Shown here piece after piece: positions 23,730 to 32,149 of a stretch of 64,000 bases of DNA. How positions within the stretch are numbered: the first letter of the stretch is position 1; the number at the start of each line of letters is the position of its first letter. The stretch comes from Candidatus Woesearchaeota archaeon. GTDB lineage: Archaea > Nanobdellota > Nanobdellia > Woesearchaeales > ARS49. The DNA lies in assembly GCA_016203225.1 (NCBI GenBank), contig JACQNC010000005.1:47778-111777 (forward strand), written 5' to 3'. A program made the position numbers and the translations under genes. The notes beneath the pieces were generated by a model. It was not told the origin of the DNA and did not search any database. It saw only the letters and a list, made by a program, of their open reading frames with translations.

Positions 23730-25936
23730 AGTTTCGCCTTCCAGAGCAATGACGCGTTGATCGCGACGATGACCGTGCTGAAGGACATGAACAACGCCCC
23801 GACCGCCGGCTGGAGAAGGATCCCTTGCGACGAGAGAACTCCTGCAGCGAGAGGTATCGCGATGATGTTGTAGCCTGACGCCCACCAGAGGTTCTGGATC
23901 ATCTTGCGGTACGTCAGCCTCGACAGCCTGATGATCTTCACCACATCGCGCGGGTCGTTCCGCACGAGGATTATGCCTGCGCTCTCTATCGCGACGTTCG
24001 TGCCTGCGCCGATCGCGATGCCGACGTCGGCCTGCGTCAGCGCCGGCGCGTCGTTGATTCCGTCGCCGACCATCGCGACGCGCGAGCCCTGCGACTGCAG
24101 GAGCTTGACCTTCTCCGCCTTCTCGTCTGGCTTGACGCGCGCGAAATACTGGTCGATGCCGATATCAGCCGCGACAGCCTTCGCGACGTCTTCCGTGTCG
24201 CCGGTGAGCATCGCGACCTTGACCCCCAGCTGGTTGAGGTCCTTGATCGCCTGGCGCGATTCTTCGCGGACCTTGTCCGCCAGCCCGATGACGCCGATGA
24301 GCTTCTTGCCAGCCACTACATACACGAGCGTCTGGCCCGGCAACTCCTTGGGTTTGGTCCTGATCCCTTCCAACACCTTCTCAGTGCCTACCTTGACCAG
24401 CGTGCGCCCGAGTTTCGCCTGCGCGCCGACGCCTGGCAAGCGCTTGAACGCGGTCGCGGTCGGCAGTTTGAGCTTGCGTGCTTCGGCTTCATGAACCAGC
24501 GCTTTCGCGATCGGGTGCTCGGAATGTCTGTCGACCGCGGCCGCGAAGGAGAGCGCTTTATCGTCATCACCGTCGATCCCAACGACGCCGAACGCTCCTG
24601 TTGTGAGCGTGCCCGTCTTGTCGAACACTACGATGTCGATGTTGCGCGCGGCCTCCAATGCCAATCGCTGCTTCACGAGCAGTCCGTTCCGAGCCGAGAG
24701 CGTGGTTGAGATGGTCGCGACCAGAGGGACCGCCAATCCGAGCGCGTGAGGGCACGCGATGACGAGCACCGAGACGAAGCGCTCCATCGCGAACCCGACG
24801 CCGGCCTTCGCGACTATCCAGGAGACGAGCGTCGCGCCTCCTGCGACGACCGCGACGATGGTGAGCAGGAACGCTGCCTTGTCGGAGAGCACCTGGATGC
24901 GGGATTTCGAGGCCTGGGCTTCCTGCACGAGGCGCATGATGCCTGAAAGGAATGTCTTCTCTCCTATGCTCGTGATCTTGACGGTGAGGCTTCCGTCGCC
25001 GTTGACGCTTCCCGCGATGACCTGGCTCTTCGCCTTCTTGAGCACCGGCTTCGATTCGCCCGTGATGAGCGCCTCATCGACGTCAGACTCGCCTTCGGCG
25101 ACGACGCCGTCAGCGGGGACTTTCGCGCCCGGTCTGACGAGCACGAGGTCGCCTTTCTTGAGCTCAGTCAATGGCACAGTCACTGTCTGCTTGCCGCGCA
25201 GGACTTCCGCGGTGTCGGGCAGGAGTTTCGCGAGTTCCTTCAACGCTTTCTGCGAGCCTTGCACGGCGCGCATCTCCATCCAGTGCCCCAACAGCATTAT
25301 CGTGATCAGCGTCGTGAGCTCCCAAAACAGGCCCGGGACGCCCGCGAATACCGCATAGACGCTGTATGAATACGCGGCAATGATGGCGATGGCGATGAGC
25401 GTCATCATGCCGGGCAGTTTCGCGCGCGTCTCGCGGTAGCCGCCGATGAGGAACACCCAACCGCCGTAGAAGAAAATGATGGAGCCCAGGATGAGCGGAA
25501 CGTACGCTGAACCGGGGAACGCGGGCGCAGAGACTCCGAAGAGTTCCTCCAAGACGCCGGAATAAATGACGACCGGCACCGTGAGGAATAAACTGATCCA
25601 GAACTTCATCTTGAATATGTTCGGCGAATGCCCTGCGTGCTTATCGTATTCTTCCTTGGCTTTGCCCGGGACTAACTGCATGCCGCACTCTGGACACAGG
25701 CCGGGCTTGTCGCGCCGTACGTTAGGATGCATCGGGCACGTGTAGACCGTATTCGCGGCAGCATGACCGGGGTGTTCTGCGCGCGGTTGTCCGGTCCTTT
25801 GCTCGTACTCATTCTTGCAGCGTTCGCTGCAGAAATAGGAGGACTTGCCGTCCTTTACGATGCTCAACCCCTTCTTTTGCGCGAGGTCCTTGTCGACCTG
25901 CATCCCGCATACCGGATCTGTCGCCGTCACTATCAC
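23726..25936 (-). CDS. copB: P1B-type heavy-metal ATPase, CopB-like (CPH motif)
   Basis: A 736-residue pump. A YHS domain (DPVCGMQVD, Cys10; C36 and C40) is followed by a heavy-metal-binding segment YTCPMHPNVRRDKPG ... CPECGM (65-87). The transport motif in the sixth helix is CPH (395-397), typical of Cu(II)/Ag-exporting P1B-3 pumps rather than CPC. The phosphorylation site is DKTGTLT (Asp439), with TGES near 292 and GDGINDAPAL near 650. A TATA box (CTTATATAG) lies near 25960. Small membrane proteins and cupredoxins follow upstream in the same direction. Confidence 0.92.
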   Translation of the reverse strand: MIVTATDPVCGMQVDKDLAQKKGLSIVKDGKSSYFCSERCKNEYEQRTGQPRAEHPGHAAANTVYTCPMHPNVRRDKPGLCPECGMQLVPGKAKEEYDKHAGHSPNIFKMKFWISLFLTVPVVIYSGVLEELFGVSAPAFPGSAYVPLILGSIIFFYGGWVFLIGGYRETRAKLPGMMTLIAIAIIAAYSYSVYAVFAGVPGLFWELTTLITIMLLGHWMEMRAVQGSQKALKELAKLLPDTAEVLRGKQTVTVPLTELKKGDLVLVRPGAKVPADGVVAEGESDVDEALITGESKPVLKKAKSQVIAGSVNGDGSLTVKITSIGEKTFLSGIMRLVQEAQASKSRIQVLSDKAAFLLTIVAVVAGGATLVSWIVAKAGVGFAMERFVSVLVIACPHALGLAVPLVATISTTLSARNGLLVKQRLALEAARNIDIVVFDKTGTLTTGAFGVVGIDGDDDKALSFAAAVDRHSEHPIAKALVHEAEARKLKLPTATAFKRLPGVGAQAKLGRTLVKVGTEKVLEGIRTKPKELPGQTLVYVVAGKKLIGVIGLADKVREESRQAIKDLNQLGVKVAMLTGDTEDVAKAVAADIGIDQYFARVKPDEKAEKVKLLQSQGSRVAMVGDGINDAPALTQADVGIAIGAGTNVAIESAGIILVRNDPRDVVKIIRLSRLTYRKMIQNLWWASGYNIIAIPLAAGVLSSQGILLQPAVGALFMSFSTVIVAINASLLWKAKL

Positions 25937-25995
25937 CTTTACAAACGATGAAAAAGAGTTCTATATAAGAGTTATGGAAAAAAGGAAAAAATAGA

Positions 25996-26211
25996 TTACT
26001 TCCTGCTCGCGTCGATTACGAGCCAGATGCCGACGGCGAGAGCCGCGATGCTGAAGAGCGTGTTCGCGCCCCCTGCGTAACCCATCATTCCGTAGCCGGA
26101 CATCATGAATCCGCTCATCATGCCGCGCACGAATCCGAATCCCGGCAAGCCCATGAGAATCAGTATGATTCCCAGGATCAACCGCAACTGCCTGTCTTTT
26201 TGTTCTGCCAT
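25996..26211 (-). CDS. Small Met/Gly-rich membrane protein
   Basis: Seventy-one residues with two helices joined by a loop rich in Met and Gly (GMMSGFMMSGYGMMGYAGG), which could bind copper through methionine sulfur. GAGGTG lies ahead of the ATG and overlaps the end of the preceding gene. Paired with the 57-residue protein upstream, which ends with the same A-L-G-I-W-L-I layout. Confidence 0.75.
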   Translation of the reverse strand: MAEQKDRQLRLILGIILILMGLPGFGFVRGMMSGFMMSGYGMMGYAGGANTLFSIAALAVGIWLVIDASRK

Positions 26212-26219
26212 GTTTCACC

Positions 26220-26393
26220 TCAATCTTTGTGGCTTGCGATAAGCCAGATACCTAGCGCGAGCAGGACGAATGCCACGATCCTGCGGCCCAGTACGTTCGC
26301 TCCGACGCCTGCCAGTTCGACGATCGCGCCGCTCAGATCCGAGAGCGCTAGAGCGACCAGCACGATCCCGATAAGCAATTGTCTGTTCGCCAT
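26220..26393 (-). CDS. Small two-helix membrane protein (57 residues)
   Basis: Opens MANRQLLIGIVLVALALSDL and ends ALGIWLIASHKD, giving two membrane helices. AAAGAGGTG is six bases ahead of the ATG. The order of helix, polar turn, helix and the W-L-I end resembles the 71-residue protein downstream, suggesting duplication. Confidence 0.7.
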   Translation of the reverse strand: MANRQLLIGIVLVALALSDLSGAIVELAGVGANVLGRRIVAFVLLALGIWLIASHKD

Positions 26394-26404
26394 CGAGCAC
26401 CTCT

Positions 26405-26884
26405 TTATTGGTCTGTTCCTACGATCAACGTGCCTGCCTTCGATCCATCACGCTCTGTCCAGGCGAATTCGCCCTTCTTGAGCGGTGTGAAGTCGACGAC
26501 GACCGTCTCGCCTTCTGCGACCGCCATGTCGACGCTGAAATCCGCGAGGATGAACGCGTGGTCCTTGACGTCCTCGTTCGTCAGGGTGATCTTGATGCGG
26601 TCACCGGGGATGACTGTGAGGATCTTGGGATCGTATCCGCTGCTCGTGACGGTCATCGTGAGATACTTTGTCTTGCCTGTGGGCTGGATCCCCTCGCCGG
26701 ATGAAGGTCCCGCGATGCTGCTGGACGATCCTGACGGTTCCTGGACAGGCGCTGGCTGCGGGACATTCGGCGGCGAGCTAGGCGGTTGCGGTGCGCTGCC
26801 TGTCTGCCAGGCCGGCGCTGATTCCTTCGCGCACGCGACCAGCAAGAACGTCAATGCCACAAGGACTGCGATCGTTTTTCTCAT
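26405..26884 (-). CDS. Cupredoxin-like lipoprotein
   Basis: A 159-residue protein with lipobox LLVAC (Cys18), a Pro/Ser-rich linker (about 25-65) and a cupredoxin-like domain with GDRIKITLTNEDVKDHAF. One potential ligand His is present, but the Cys-x-His-x-Met loop is replaced by ERDGSKAGTL, so copper binding is doubtful. The ATG overlaps the previous stop as ATGA. Confidence 0.78.
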   Translation of the reverse strand: MRKTIAVLVALTFLLVACAKESAPAWQTGSAPQPPSSPPNVPQPAPVQEPSGSSSSIAGPSSGEGIQPTGKTKYLTMTVTSSGYDPKILTVIPGDRIKITLTNEDVKDHAFILADFSVDMAVAEGETVVVDFTPLKKGEFAWTERDGSKAGTLIVGTDQ

Positions 26885-27240
26885 TCGACTACCTCCACTG
26901 CTCCGATCATCTCGGCGTGCCCGGTGCCGCAATAGCTGTTGCAGCGGAACTCGAACATGCCTATCTTGTCGGGCACGAACGCCACTTTGGTCGTCACGCC
27001 GGGCCTCAGTGTGCCACCAGCGCGGAACGCCGGGATGCGGATGCCGTGCGTGACGTCAGCACTCGTTATGTACAGCTCGACAAGGTCTCCCTTGTCGACC
27101 GTCACCAGCGCTGGCTCGAAACTGAACTGTTTCGCGACGATCTCGAACTGCTTTGTCTTGCCGGTCTGGCTGACCAATGGCGCGGGGGAAGCGCAGCCCA
27201 CGAGAAAGGCGAAAAGCCCGAGTGCGAACAGCCACCTCAT
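26881..27240 (-). CDS. CuA-type cupredoxin lipoprotein (COX2-like)
   Basis: A 119-residue lipoprotein (lipobox FLVGC, Cys16) with a complete binuclear CuA ligand set: His65 in VTHGI, and C100-x3-C104-x3-H108-x2-M111, as in cytochrome oxidase subunit II and nitrous oxide reductase. No oxidase subunit I is nearby, so it is probably a copper carrier or stand-alone electron-transfer protein on the outer face. The TATA box (TTTTTAAACA) is about 25-30 bases upstream. Readings extending further upstream are unlikely. Confidence 0.87.
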   Translation of the reverse strand: MRWLFALGLFAFLVGCASPAPLVSQTGKTKQFEIVAKQFSFEPALVTVDKGDLVELYITSADVTHGIRIPAFRAGGTLRPGVTTKVAFVPDKIGMFEFRCNSYCGTGHAEMIGAVEVVE

Positions 27241-27329
27241 GCGTTCGTCGAAGGGAGAGTTGTTTAAAAACGTTGTGCTTGAAGTCGAGAATCTAAAAAT
27301 TTTTAAACACTGGACGTTCGTCAAAACCC

Positions 27330-27497
27330 ATGCCTGATAAATCCAAGTTCTGGTGCGCGAGCTGCAAGTACAAGTTCGAGCGCAAGTTCAAGCCGAATCT
27401 GTGCCCGTACTGCGGCAAGAACAACGTGGAAGCCGACAAGAGCCGCGGCGCAGAGGACCTTCTTCGCGAAGTCTCCGAGATAGGAAAGGACAGCTAA
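27330..27497 (+). CDS. Small zinc-ribbon protein (55 residues)
   Basis: The product has WCASCKYKFERKFKPNLCPYC, written here in two blocks: C-A-S-C near 9-12 and C-P-Y-C near 24-27, a rubredoxin-like zinc ribbon, then a charged helix. A TATA box (ATTTTTAAAC) lies 25 bases ahead of the ATG, so the message is probably leaderless. Function unknown; such small ribbons are common in archaea. Confidence 0.82.
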   Translation: MPDKSKFWCASCKYKFERKFKPNLCPYCGKNNVEADKSRGAEDLLREVSEIGKDS

Positions 27498-27522
27498 GTC
27501 CTGCGCGTCGCCAGATATCTCA

Positions 27523-27626
27523 TTCCCCCGCATTGCTCCCCCGGCAGGTTTTTAGTGGCGTTATGGCTATCGATTAAATGCCAATAAAGCAACTACCAAT
27601 CTGCTTGGGCACGAACAACCTGGGAC
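27523..27626. repeat. Intergenic palindrome family, copy e
   Basis: Left CTCCCCCGGCAGG ... TTTAGTGGC, centre GGCTATCGATT, right GCAACTACCAATCTGC and ACCTGGGAC. Lies between two converging genes. Confidence 0.88.
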
Positions 27627-27634
27627 GGCAGAAC

Positions 27635-28018
27635 TCAGATCCTTTCGACGGTCTTCCTCAACAGGCTTTCGACGCCTGCCGCGAAGGACTTCAACTCGTC
27701 GTTATCCAGCAATTCTACGATCTTGGTCGGTTCCTGCGCGACGACCACCACATCCTTCCCTTCTTCGTACACGATGACGTTGCATGGCATGAACAGGCCG
27801 ATGTTCCTGTCCTTGTGCAGCGCCTCGTGCGCGAACTTAGGGTTGCACGCGCCCAGGATTATGTAGTTCGGATGCTCGAAGCCGAGCTTCTCCTTCATGA
27901 CCTTGCGCACGTCGATCTCGGTGATTATCCCGAACCCTTCCTTCGCCAGTTCGTCGCGGACCTTCTTGACAGCGTCAGCGTATTTCAGGTGCACTACGCG
28001 CTTTATTCCTGCAGTCAT
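27635..28018 (-). CDS. DUF302 family protein
   Basis: A 127-residue protein with GFGIITEIDVRKVMKEKLG near 32-50 and NYIILGACNPKFAHEAL, the DUF302 pattern, including the conserved Cys in GACNP and in MPCNVIVYE. DUF302 proteins are small dimers of unknown function, often beside redox or metal genes. The ATG overlaps the thioredoxin-repeat stop as ATGA. Confidence 0.88.
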   Translation of the reverse strand: MTAGIKRVVHLKYADAVKKVRDELAKEGFGIITEIDVRKVMKEKLGFEHPNYIILGACNPKFAHEALHKDRNIGLFMPCNVIVYEEGKDVVVVAQEPTKIVELLDNDELKSFAAGVESLLRKTVERI

Positions 28019-29178
28019 GCCGTCTCTCCTACTGTTGAGACTTTGCCTGTCGTGACGTCCTTGTAAGTCGCGCCCTGCAGCAGGTCCGCGCGTCGGAACA
28101 CGTACGCGCCGTCCTTCTCGACGCTGCCGACCGAGTCCCAGACCTGCGTGAGCGCATCGTAGAGCGCCTGGTCGCCGGTAAGGATGATGGTTGGCACTAG
28201 CGAGATGTTGTACTGGCTGATGAGGTTCTTGCCTTCGGTGCTCGCGATGTCGAACGTCTTCGCGCTCGCGGGGGCGATGCCGAAGTTCTTCAGGATATCC
28301 GAGTGTAGGCTGACGTTGTAGCACGTCTTGCACGTGTCATCCACAAGGTTGATGAGATCGACCGTGCCGCGGACCTTGCCTTGTCCGACGTCATAGTACG
28401 GCGGCGTGATCGTGCGGAGCACGAAGCTCCCGTCAGGCGCGACGTCGCCTGCCTGCGCCCATTGCTGCGTTATCTGCGGGTATTCCTGCAGATCGGACGA
28501 TAGTATTATGGCGGGCAGCTTCGTTATCGCGTACGCCTCTATCATCCTCTTTCCGTCGTCGCTCGACGCGTCGACCGTGTCCTGTCCAGCGATGGCGATG
28601 CCCAACGCTTTGAGCTGTTCGCCGAGCCCTGTGACATTGGTGCACTCATCGCACGTGCCTGGATCCGGCTGCACCATCCTGAGGGTCACCAATCCTTTCA
28701 CGCTGCCGGACACGACGTCATAGTATGGCGGAGGTGACTGCAGGACCAGCACGTTGTCGTTCTTGACGAACCCTTCGAGCGAGATCTTGTCGATCTCCCC
28801 TTCGATGACGATTGCCGGCAGATGCGTGATGTTGTTGTCCTGCATCAATTGCCGTGCTTGTTCGGCGTCGAGCGTCTGTTCGTCCGTGACCTCGAAGTCA
28901 GGCATGGCTTTCAGTTGGGCGACGGCGTCCTTGAAGTCGGCGCAGTCGGCGCAGTCCGTCTGGATGAGCGTGATCTCGACTTCGGGTTTAGCGGGCGGTT
29001 CAGGCCCGTCGAGGATGCCTGTTATGTTGTTGATCTGGATGGCGTTGAAGAGTAGCACGACCGCTATCAGCACCGCGAGCACGATGTGGATGGGCGCGAA
29101 CGTGGGTTTGGCCCGGCCGTGATGCTCGTGCAGCACGTGCTCTTGTCTGTGCTCAGGGTTTGATTCCAAATCGTTCAC
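28015..29178 (-). CDS. Membrane-anchored protein with three tandem thioredoxin-like CxxC modules
   Basis: A 387-residue protein with a His-rich cytoplasmic head, one helix (about 31-48) and three extracytoplasmic repeats. Each repeat opens with a strand and a redox-type pair: CADC 76-79, CDEC 176-179, CKTC 283-286. Each then has a LPAI/VPTI cis-Pro segment, and the first two end in PPYYDV ... GKVxG. Likely an extracellular disulfide relay or Cys-rich metal protein. Neighbours are other thiol proteins. Confidence 0.8.
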   Translation of the reverse strand: MNDLESNPEHRQEHVLHEHHGRAKPTFAPIHIVLAVLIAVVLLFNAIQINNITGILDGPEPPAKPEVEITLIQTDCADCADFKDAVAQLKAMPDFEVTDEQTLDAEQARQLMQDNNITHLPAIVIEGEIDKISLEGFVKNDNVLVLQSPPPYYDVVSGSVKGLVTLRMVQPDPGTCDECTNVTGLGEQLKALGIAIAGQDTVDASSDDGKRMIEAYAITKLPAIILSSDLQEYPQITQQWAQAGDVAPDGSFVLRTITPPYYDVGQGKVRGTVDLINLVDDTCKTCYNVSLHSDILKNFGIAPASAKTFDIASTEGKNLISQYNISLVPTIILTGDQALYDALTQVWDSVGSVEKDGAYVFRRADLLQGATYKDVTTGKVSTVGETA

Positions 29179-29184
29179 CTCGGA

Positions 29185-29622
29185 TCATAATGGGCAGCCG
29201 GTCAACGCTGATAGGCGTTCAAGCGACTGGACTTTCTCGTACGTGGCGTCGCCGATCACCCACGTCGGCGTGACCTTTACATCCGGCCCGTCGCGGTAGT
29301 CCCGGTAATCGACGTACTTGAATGATTTGCCGAACATGCCTGCCTGCTCCTTGGTGTACTTGCACCACTCGATGGCGCCGTACATCACCGCGCCCTTCTC
29401 CGAAAGGCATTTGGCGAAGTCGTCGAGCTTGCCCGGCATGGCGAAGCTGATGCCGATGAGCACGAGGACAAGCATGAGGACGCTTCCGCTTATCAGGTAT
29501 ATCATCCTGCGCCGGCGTTTCGCGCGGGACTCCTTGTCCTTGAGCGCGGCATCGCGTTCGGAGTTACGCTGTTCCTGCTGGATGCGTATCCTATCGTGAC
29601 GCGTCAACGCCTGCTCGTCCAT
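29185..29622 (-). CDS. Membrane-anchored thioredoxin-fold protein with altered active site
   Basis: A 145-residue protein with a basic coiled N-terminus, one helix (about 40-60) and a thioredoxin-like domain with FAKCLSEKGAVMYGAIEWC. DPANN relatives usually read G-A-x-W-C-x-x-C; here it is WCKYT, so the second active-site Cys is missing. Cys residues at the KC, WC and final TGCP positions remain. TPTWVIG is the cis-Pro loop. Possibly a binding rather than redox-active member. Confidence 0.75.
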   Translation of the reverse strand: MDEQALTRHDRIRIQQEQRNSERDAALKDKESRAKRRRRMIYLISGSVLMLVLVLIGISFAMPGKLDDFAKCLSEKGAVMYGAIEWCKYTKEQAGMFGKSFKYVDYRDYRDGPDVKVTPTWVIGDATYEKVQSLERLSALTGCPL

Positions 29623-29631
29623 AAGAGAACC

Positions 29632-29826
29632 TCACAGCGAGACGGATTCAGCGATCTCGGTATCAGCGCACGGGTTCTCGTCTGCATCGACAGGCGCGCC
29701 GACTCCGCAGCCGCCGCCTACAGGTCCCGAAGGCGGCGTGTACGACGCCTGGCCCGAGACGCAGCCGGTGACGAATAGCAGTCCGACGACCGCGAGCGCC
29801 AGAATAATCATCGTTGTCTTTTTCAT
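29632..29826 (-). CDS. Small lipoprotein (64 residues)
   Basis: Signal sequence with lipobox FVTGC (Cys22), then a Gly/Pro-rich mature part with three Cys, including GGGCGVG and NPC. Part of the thiol operon. Function unknown. Confidence 0.75.
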   Translation of the reverse strand: MKKTTMIILALAVVGLLFVTGCVSGQASYTPPSGPVGGGCGVGAPVDADENPCADTEIAESVSL

Positions 29827-29827
29827 C

Positions 29828-30028
29828 TCAACACCCTCCTACCATTGTGGGCAGGTTCTGCAGTCCAGACGGCAGATTCGCTCCGCCCGTGGCCGGCGCT
29901 GCGCCTGTGGCGAGCTTGACTCCGCCGGTCGAAAGTTTCTCCTTGATCGTGTTGACTTGGAACGCCTGCACGACGCTGAGCAGCAACAGGATGCCCAGCA
30001 CGACCGCGATCATGATGTTTTTGTTCAT
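29828..30028 (-). CDS. Small membrane-anchored protein ending LPTMVGGC
   Basis: Sixty-six residues: an N-terminal helix (IMIAVVLGILLLLSVVQAFQ) and a Gly/Ala-rich outer tail ending NLPTMVGGC at the very C-terminus. The only Cys is the last residue. The next gene upstream ends SLPNMVGGC, so this tail is a shared motif. Confidence 0.8.
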   Translation of the reverse strand: MNKNIMIAVVLGILLLLSVVQAFQVNTIKEKLSTGGVKLATGAAPATGGANLPSGLQNLPTMVGGC

Positions 30029-30037
30029 AGATGCACC

Positions 30038-30883
30038 TCAGCAGCCACCGACCATATTCGGTAAACTTGAAAGATCCCCGCCGACTTGGGTGTTCCCGCT
30101 CTGGAGCTTCTGCAGCAATTGTGCGTCGTTCAGCGCGGCCGCGTCGAGTTCGAGTCCTGCGTTGGCGAGCGCGACGCCCTTCTGGACCATGTTCTTCGGA
30201 TAGAACAATGATTTCCAGCGCGTGAGTTCGCCGTAGATCTCGTCGTTTGTCCACGAGTCAGGATGGTTCTTGACCAGGTACTTCGTGAGCCCTCGGAACG
30301 CCGCGGAGTGTGCGCAACCGCAGAGGTCGCGGCCGCTCGAGTCCGTGATGGCGGGCGCTGAGCAGCAGAACTCGCAGCTGATGTGGCTCGTGACCGCGAT
30401 GTAGCGTTCCTTCTCGGCTGCGGTGAGCGAGCTTGTCGGGATGGCGCGGTCGAGCCGCGCGAGGATGTCGATCCCCGCCACAGGGTCGTCGAAGGTGACT
30501 CCGAGCTCGGCGCCGTACTCCTCGGGCGTGCCGGTCGGGATCATCGCCTTGATGACGTCGTTGACGACGTCGCCTGTGGAGTCGAGCTGTATCACGCCGC
30601 CTGTCTTGCCTGCGCTCGGGCCAGATGATGCGAAAGTGGCGCTCGCGCCGGTCGTGAGCATGCTCGAGACCTGCGTGATCTGGAACTGGTTGAAGAGGAC
30701 GATGAGGCTGACGATCGCGATGAGGAGTATGGCGAGCTTCTCGCCCGTTGGCGTCGCGTGCTCAGGATGCGGGTGGTGCGCATGCGCTGCGGCATGTTCT
30801 GGCTCAGGCCTCTTCTGCGTCTCAGAAGGTGTCTCTTTTTTCTCCATCGTTGCCTCGTGCGGCTGGATCACTGGTAATGCCAT
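30038..30883 (-). CDS. Membrane-anchored Cys-cluster protein ending LPNMVGGC
   Basis: A 281-residue protein with a His-rich cytoplasmic head (about 25-45), one helix (about 48-70) and an outer domain with HISCEFCCS (about 167-175) and CGCAHS (about 187-192), resembling metal- or disulfide-binding PCYCGC-like proteins. The last eight residues, LPNMVGGC, are shared with the next gene. GGGGGAAACC precedes the ATG, and TATA CTTTATATAG is near 30916-30925. First gene of the operon controlled from the BlaI region. Confidence 0.8.
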   Translation of the reverse strand: MALPVIQPHEATMEKKETPSETQKRPEPEHAAAHAHHPHPEHATPTGEKLAILLIAIVSLIVLFNQFQITQVSSMLTTGASATFASSGPSAGKTGGVIQLDSTGDVVNDVIKAMIPTGTPEEYGAELGVTFDDPVAGIDILARLDRAIPTSSLTAAEKERYIAVTSHISCEFCCSAPAITDSSGRDLCGCAHSAAFRGLTKYLVKNHPDSWTNDEIYGELTRWKSLFYPKNMVQKGVALANAGLELDAAALNDAQLLQKLQSGNTQVGGDLSSLPNMVGGC

Positions 30884-30940
30884 GGTTTCCCCCGTGGGGA
30901 CGCCCGGATGGTTTCTATATAAAGATTGTTGTTGTCCAAC

Positions 30941-30959
30941 CGTTACATGTCGCGTAACG
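30941..30959. promoter_or_regulatory. Operator dyad 1, CGTTAC-N7-GTAACG
   Basis: CGTTAC-ATGTCGC-GTAACG is a perfect six-base dyad with seven-base spacing, just upstream of the TATA box for the minus-strand thiol operon, between it and the BlaI-type repressor gene. Confidence 0.65.
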
Positions 30960-30986
30960 CTTCTCGTATTTAAGCGTTATGGATGT

Positions 30987-31002
30987 GTTACACGGTTCGT
31001 AA
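30987..31002. promoter_or_regulatory. Operator dyad 2, GTTAC-N7-GTAA
   Basis: GTTAC-ACGGTTC-GTAA touches the TATA box (AAAATATTTATAG, to about 31012) of the repressor gene. Same spacing as dyad 1 and as the site before ccdA, implying autoregulation. Confidence 0.65.
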
Positions 31003-31034
31003 AATATTTATAGTGCACGAGATTAATCGCCTGC

Positions 31035-31391
31035 ATGAAAGGATCCGTGACAAGGTTCGACGAGCTCCTGAGCCCGCTCGAGTCCGATGTCTTAGGGATC
31101 ATCTGGCCTGACAAGCGCATGAAGGTGCGCCAGGTCTACGACCAATTGAGACGCAAGCGCAAGGTCGCGCTCAGCTCGATCGCGGTCATCCTCGACCGGC
31201 TCCACGGGCGTGGCGTAGTCGACCGCACGATGGAGACCGCGCGCGGCGGCGTAAGGTACACGTACTTCCCGAGACAGGACAAGGATGGGTTCGAGAAGGG
31301 GGTCGTCGCCGAGACTGTCGACAAGCTCATCGACGCGTTCGGTCCCACAGCCATGAGCTATTTCAACGAACGGTTCAACAAGAGGCGATGA
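31035..31391 (+). CDS. BlaI/MecI-family winged-helix repressor
   Basis: A 118-residue protein: LSPLESDVLGIIWPDKRMKVRQVY is the BlaI/MecI opening (in two runs, 12-24 and 25-36), then ALSSIAVILDRLHGRGVVDR is the recognition-wing region, and the C-terminal helices dimerise. Members bind dyads and are released by a partner protease. The gene is divergent from the thiol operon and directly followed by an M48-type protease, reproducing the BlaI-BlaR layout. Confidence 0.88.
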   Translation: MKGSVTRFDELLSPLESDVLGIIWPDKRMKVRQVYDQLRRKRKVALSSIAVILDRLHGRGVVDRTMETARGGVRYTYFPRQDKDGFEKGVVAETVDKLIDAFGPTAMSYFNERFNKRR

Positions 31392-31392
31392 A

Positions 31393-32145
31393 GTGAACCT
31401 GCTCGAGCTCGGCTGGATATTCTTGACCGACCCGTTGAACCTCAGCCTGTCGCTCGGCTCGATCCTGATGGCGTTGCTCGTGCTCTGGTGGTCGCGCAAT
31501 TCTGGTCTCAGCGTCGCGAAGCGCGTGTTCCTCATCTATGCCCACATCGCGTTCCTGATCGTGCCTGTGGCGCTGTTCGCGTACGCGAGCGGTTGCGCTC
31601 TGCCCGCGTCGGATTGCACCGTGAAGACCGCGCTATACGCGATGCCGTTCATCCTTGCGGGCGTGATCACGACGGCAGGAGTCCTCGGATATTTCGTAAT
31701 GCCGCGCCTGTACCGCAGACGCATGGGCGCACGCGCGCTCAGGGGACCGCTCGCACGGTTCGTTGCGCAGCAAGCCGACAAGCACGGTCTACGCGCTCCC
31801 TCGCTGCACGTCATCGATTCCGCCGTGCCGCAGGCGTTCAGCTTCTCGTCGTTCAAGCCCGCAATCTTCATCTCCGCGGGCATGCTCGACATCCTTTCGG
31901 CCAACGAGGTCAAAGCCGTGCTGCTGCACGAGCTCGGCCATCTCGCGCACAGGTCGTCGTTGCTGAAGTTCTCGGCCACCCTCGCGCACGCCGTGAGCCC
32001 TGTCGCGAAGTTCGCGTCGATGCACCACGCGCTCGACCGCGAGGAATGCGAGGCCGACCGTTTCGCGACGACGATCCAGGGCACACATCGGCATCTCGAA
32101 TCGGCGCGTCGCAAGGTGGAAGGATTCCTGGCGTTCTCCGAGTGA
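31393..32145 (+). CDS. M48/M56-type membrane metalloprotease
   Basis: A 250-residue protein with three N-terminal helices and a zincin domain: AVPQAFSFSSFKPAIFIS, zinc motif HELGH (about 181-185) and third ligand Glu in EECEADRF. As in BlaR1/MecR1 it may cleave the adjacent repressor when a signal is sensed; no separate sensor domain is seen. The GTG start follows the repressor stop by one base. Confidence 0.87.
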   Translation: MNLLELGWIFLTDPLNLSLSLGSILMALLVLWWSRNSGLSVAKRVFLIYAHIAFLIVPVALFAYASGCALPASDCTVKTALYAMPFILAGVITTAGVLGYFVMPRLYRRRMGARALRGPLARFVAQQADKHGLRAPSLHVIDSAVPQAFSFSSFKPAIFISAGMLDILSANEVKAVLLHELGHLAHRSSLLKFSATLAHAVSPVAKFASMHHALDREECEADRFATTIQGTHRHLESARRKVEGFLAFSE

Positions 32146-32149
32146 TCCC

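Noticed and set aside
27635..28333. Extended reading of the DUF302 gene
   Set aside because: The extra N-terminus is a shadow of the thioredoxin-repeat gene; ATG 28018 couples to its stop.
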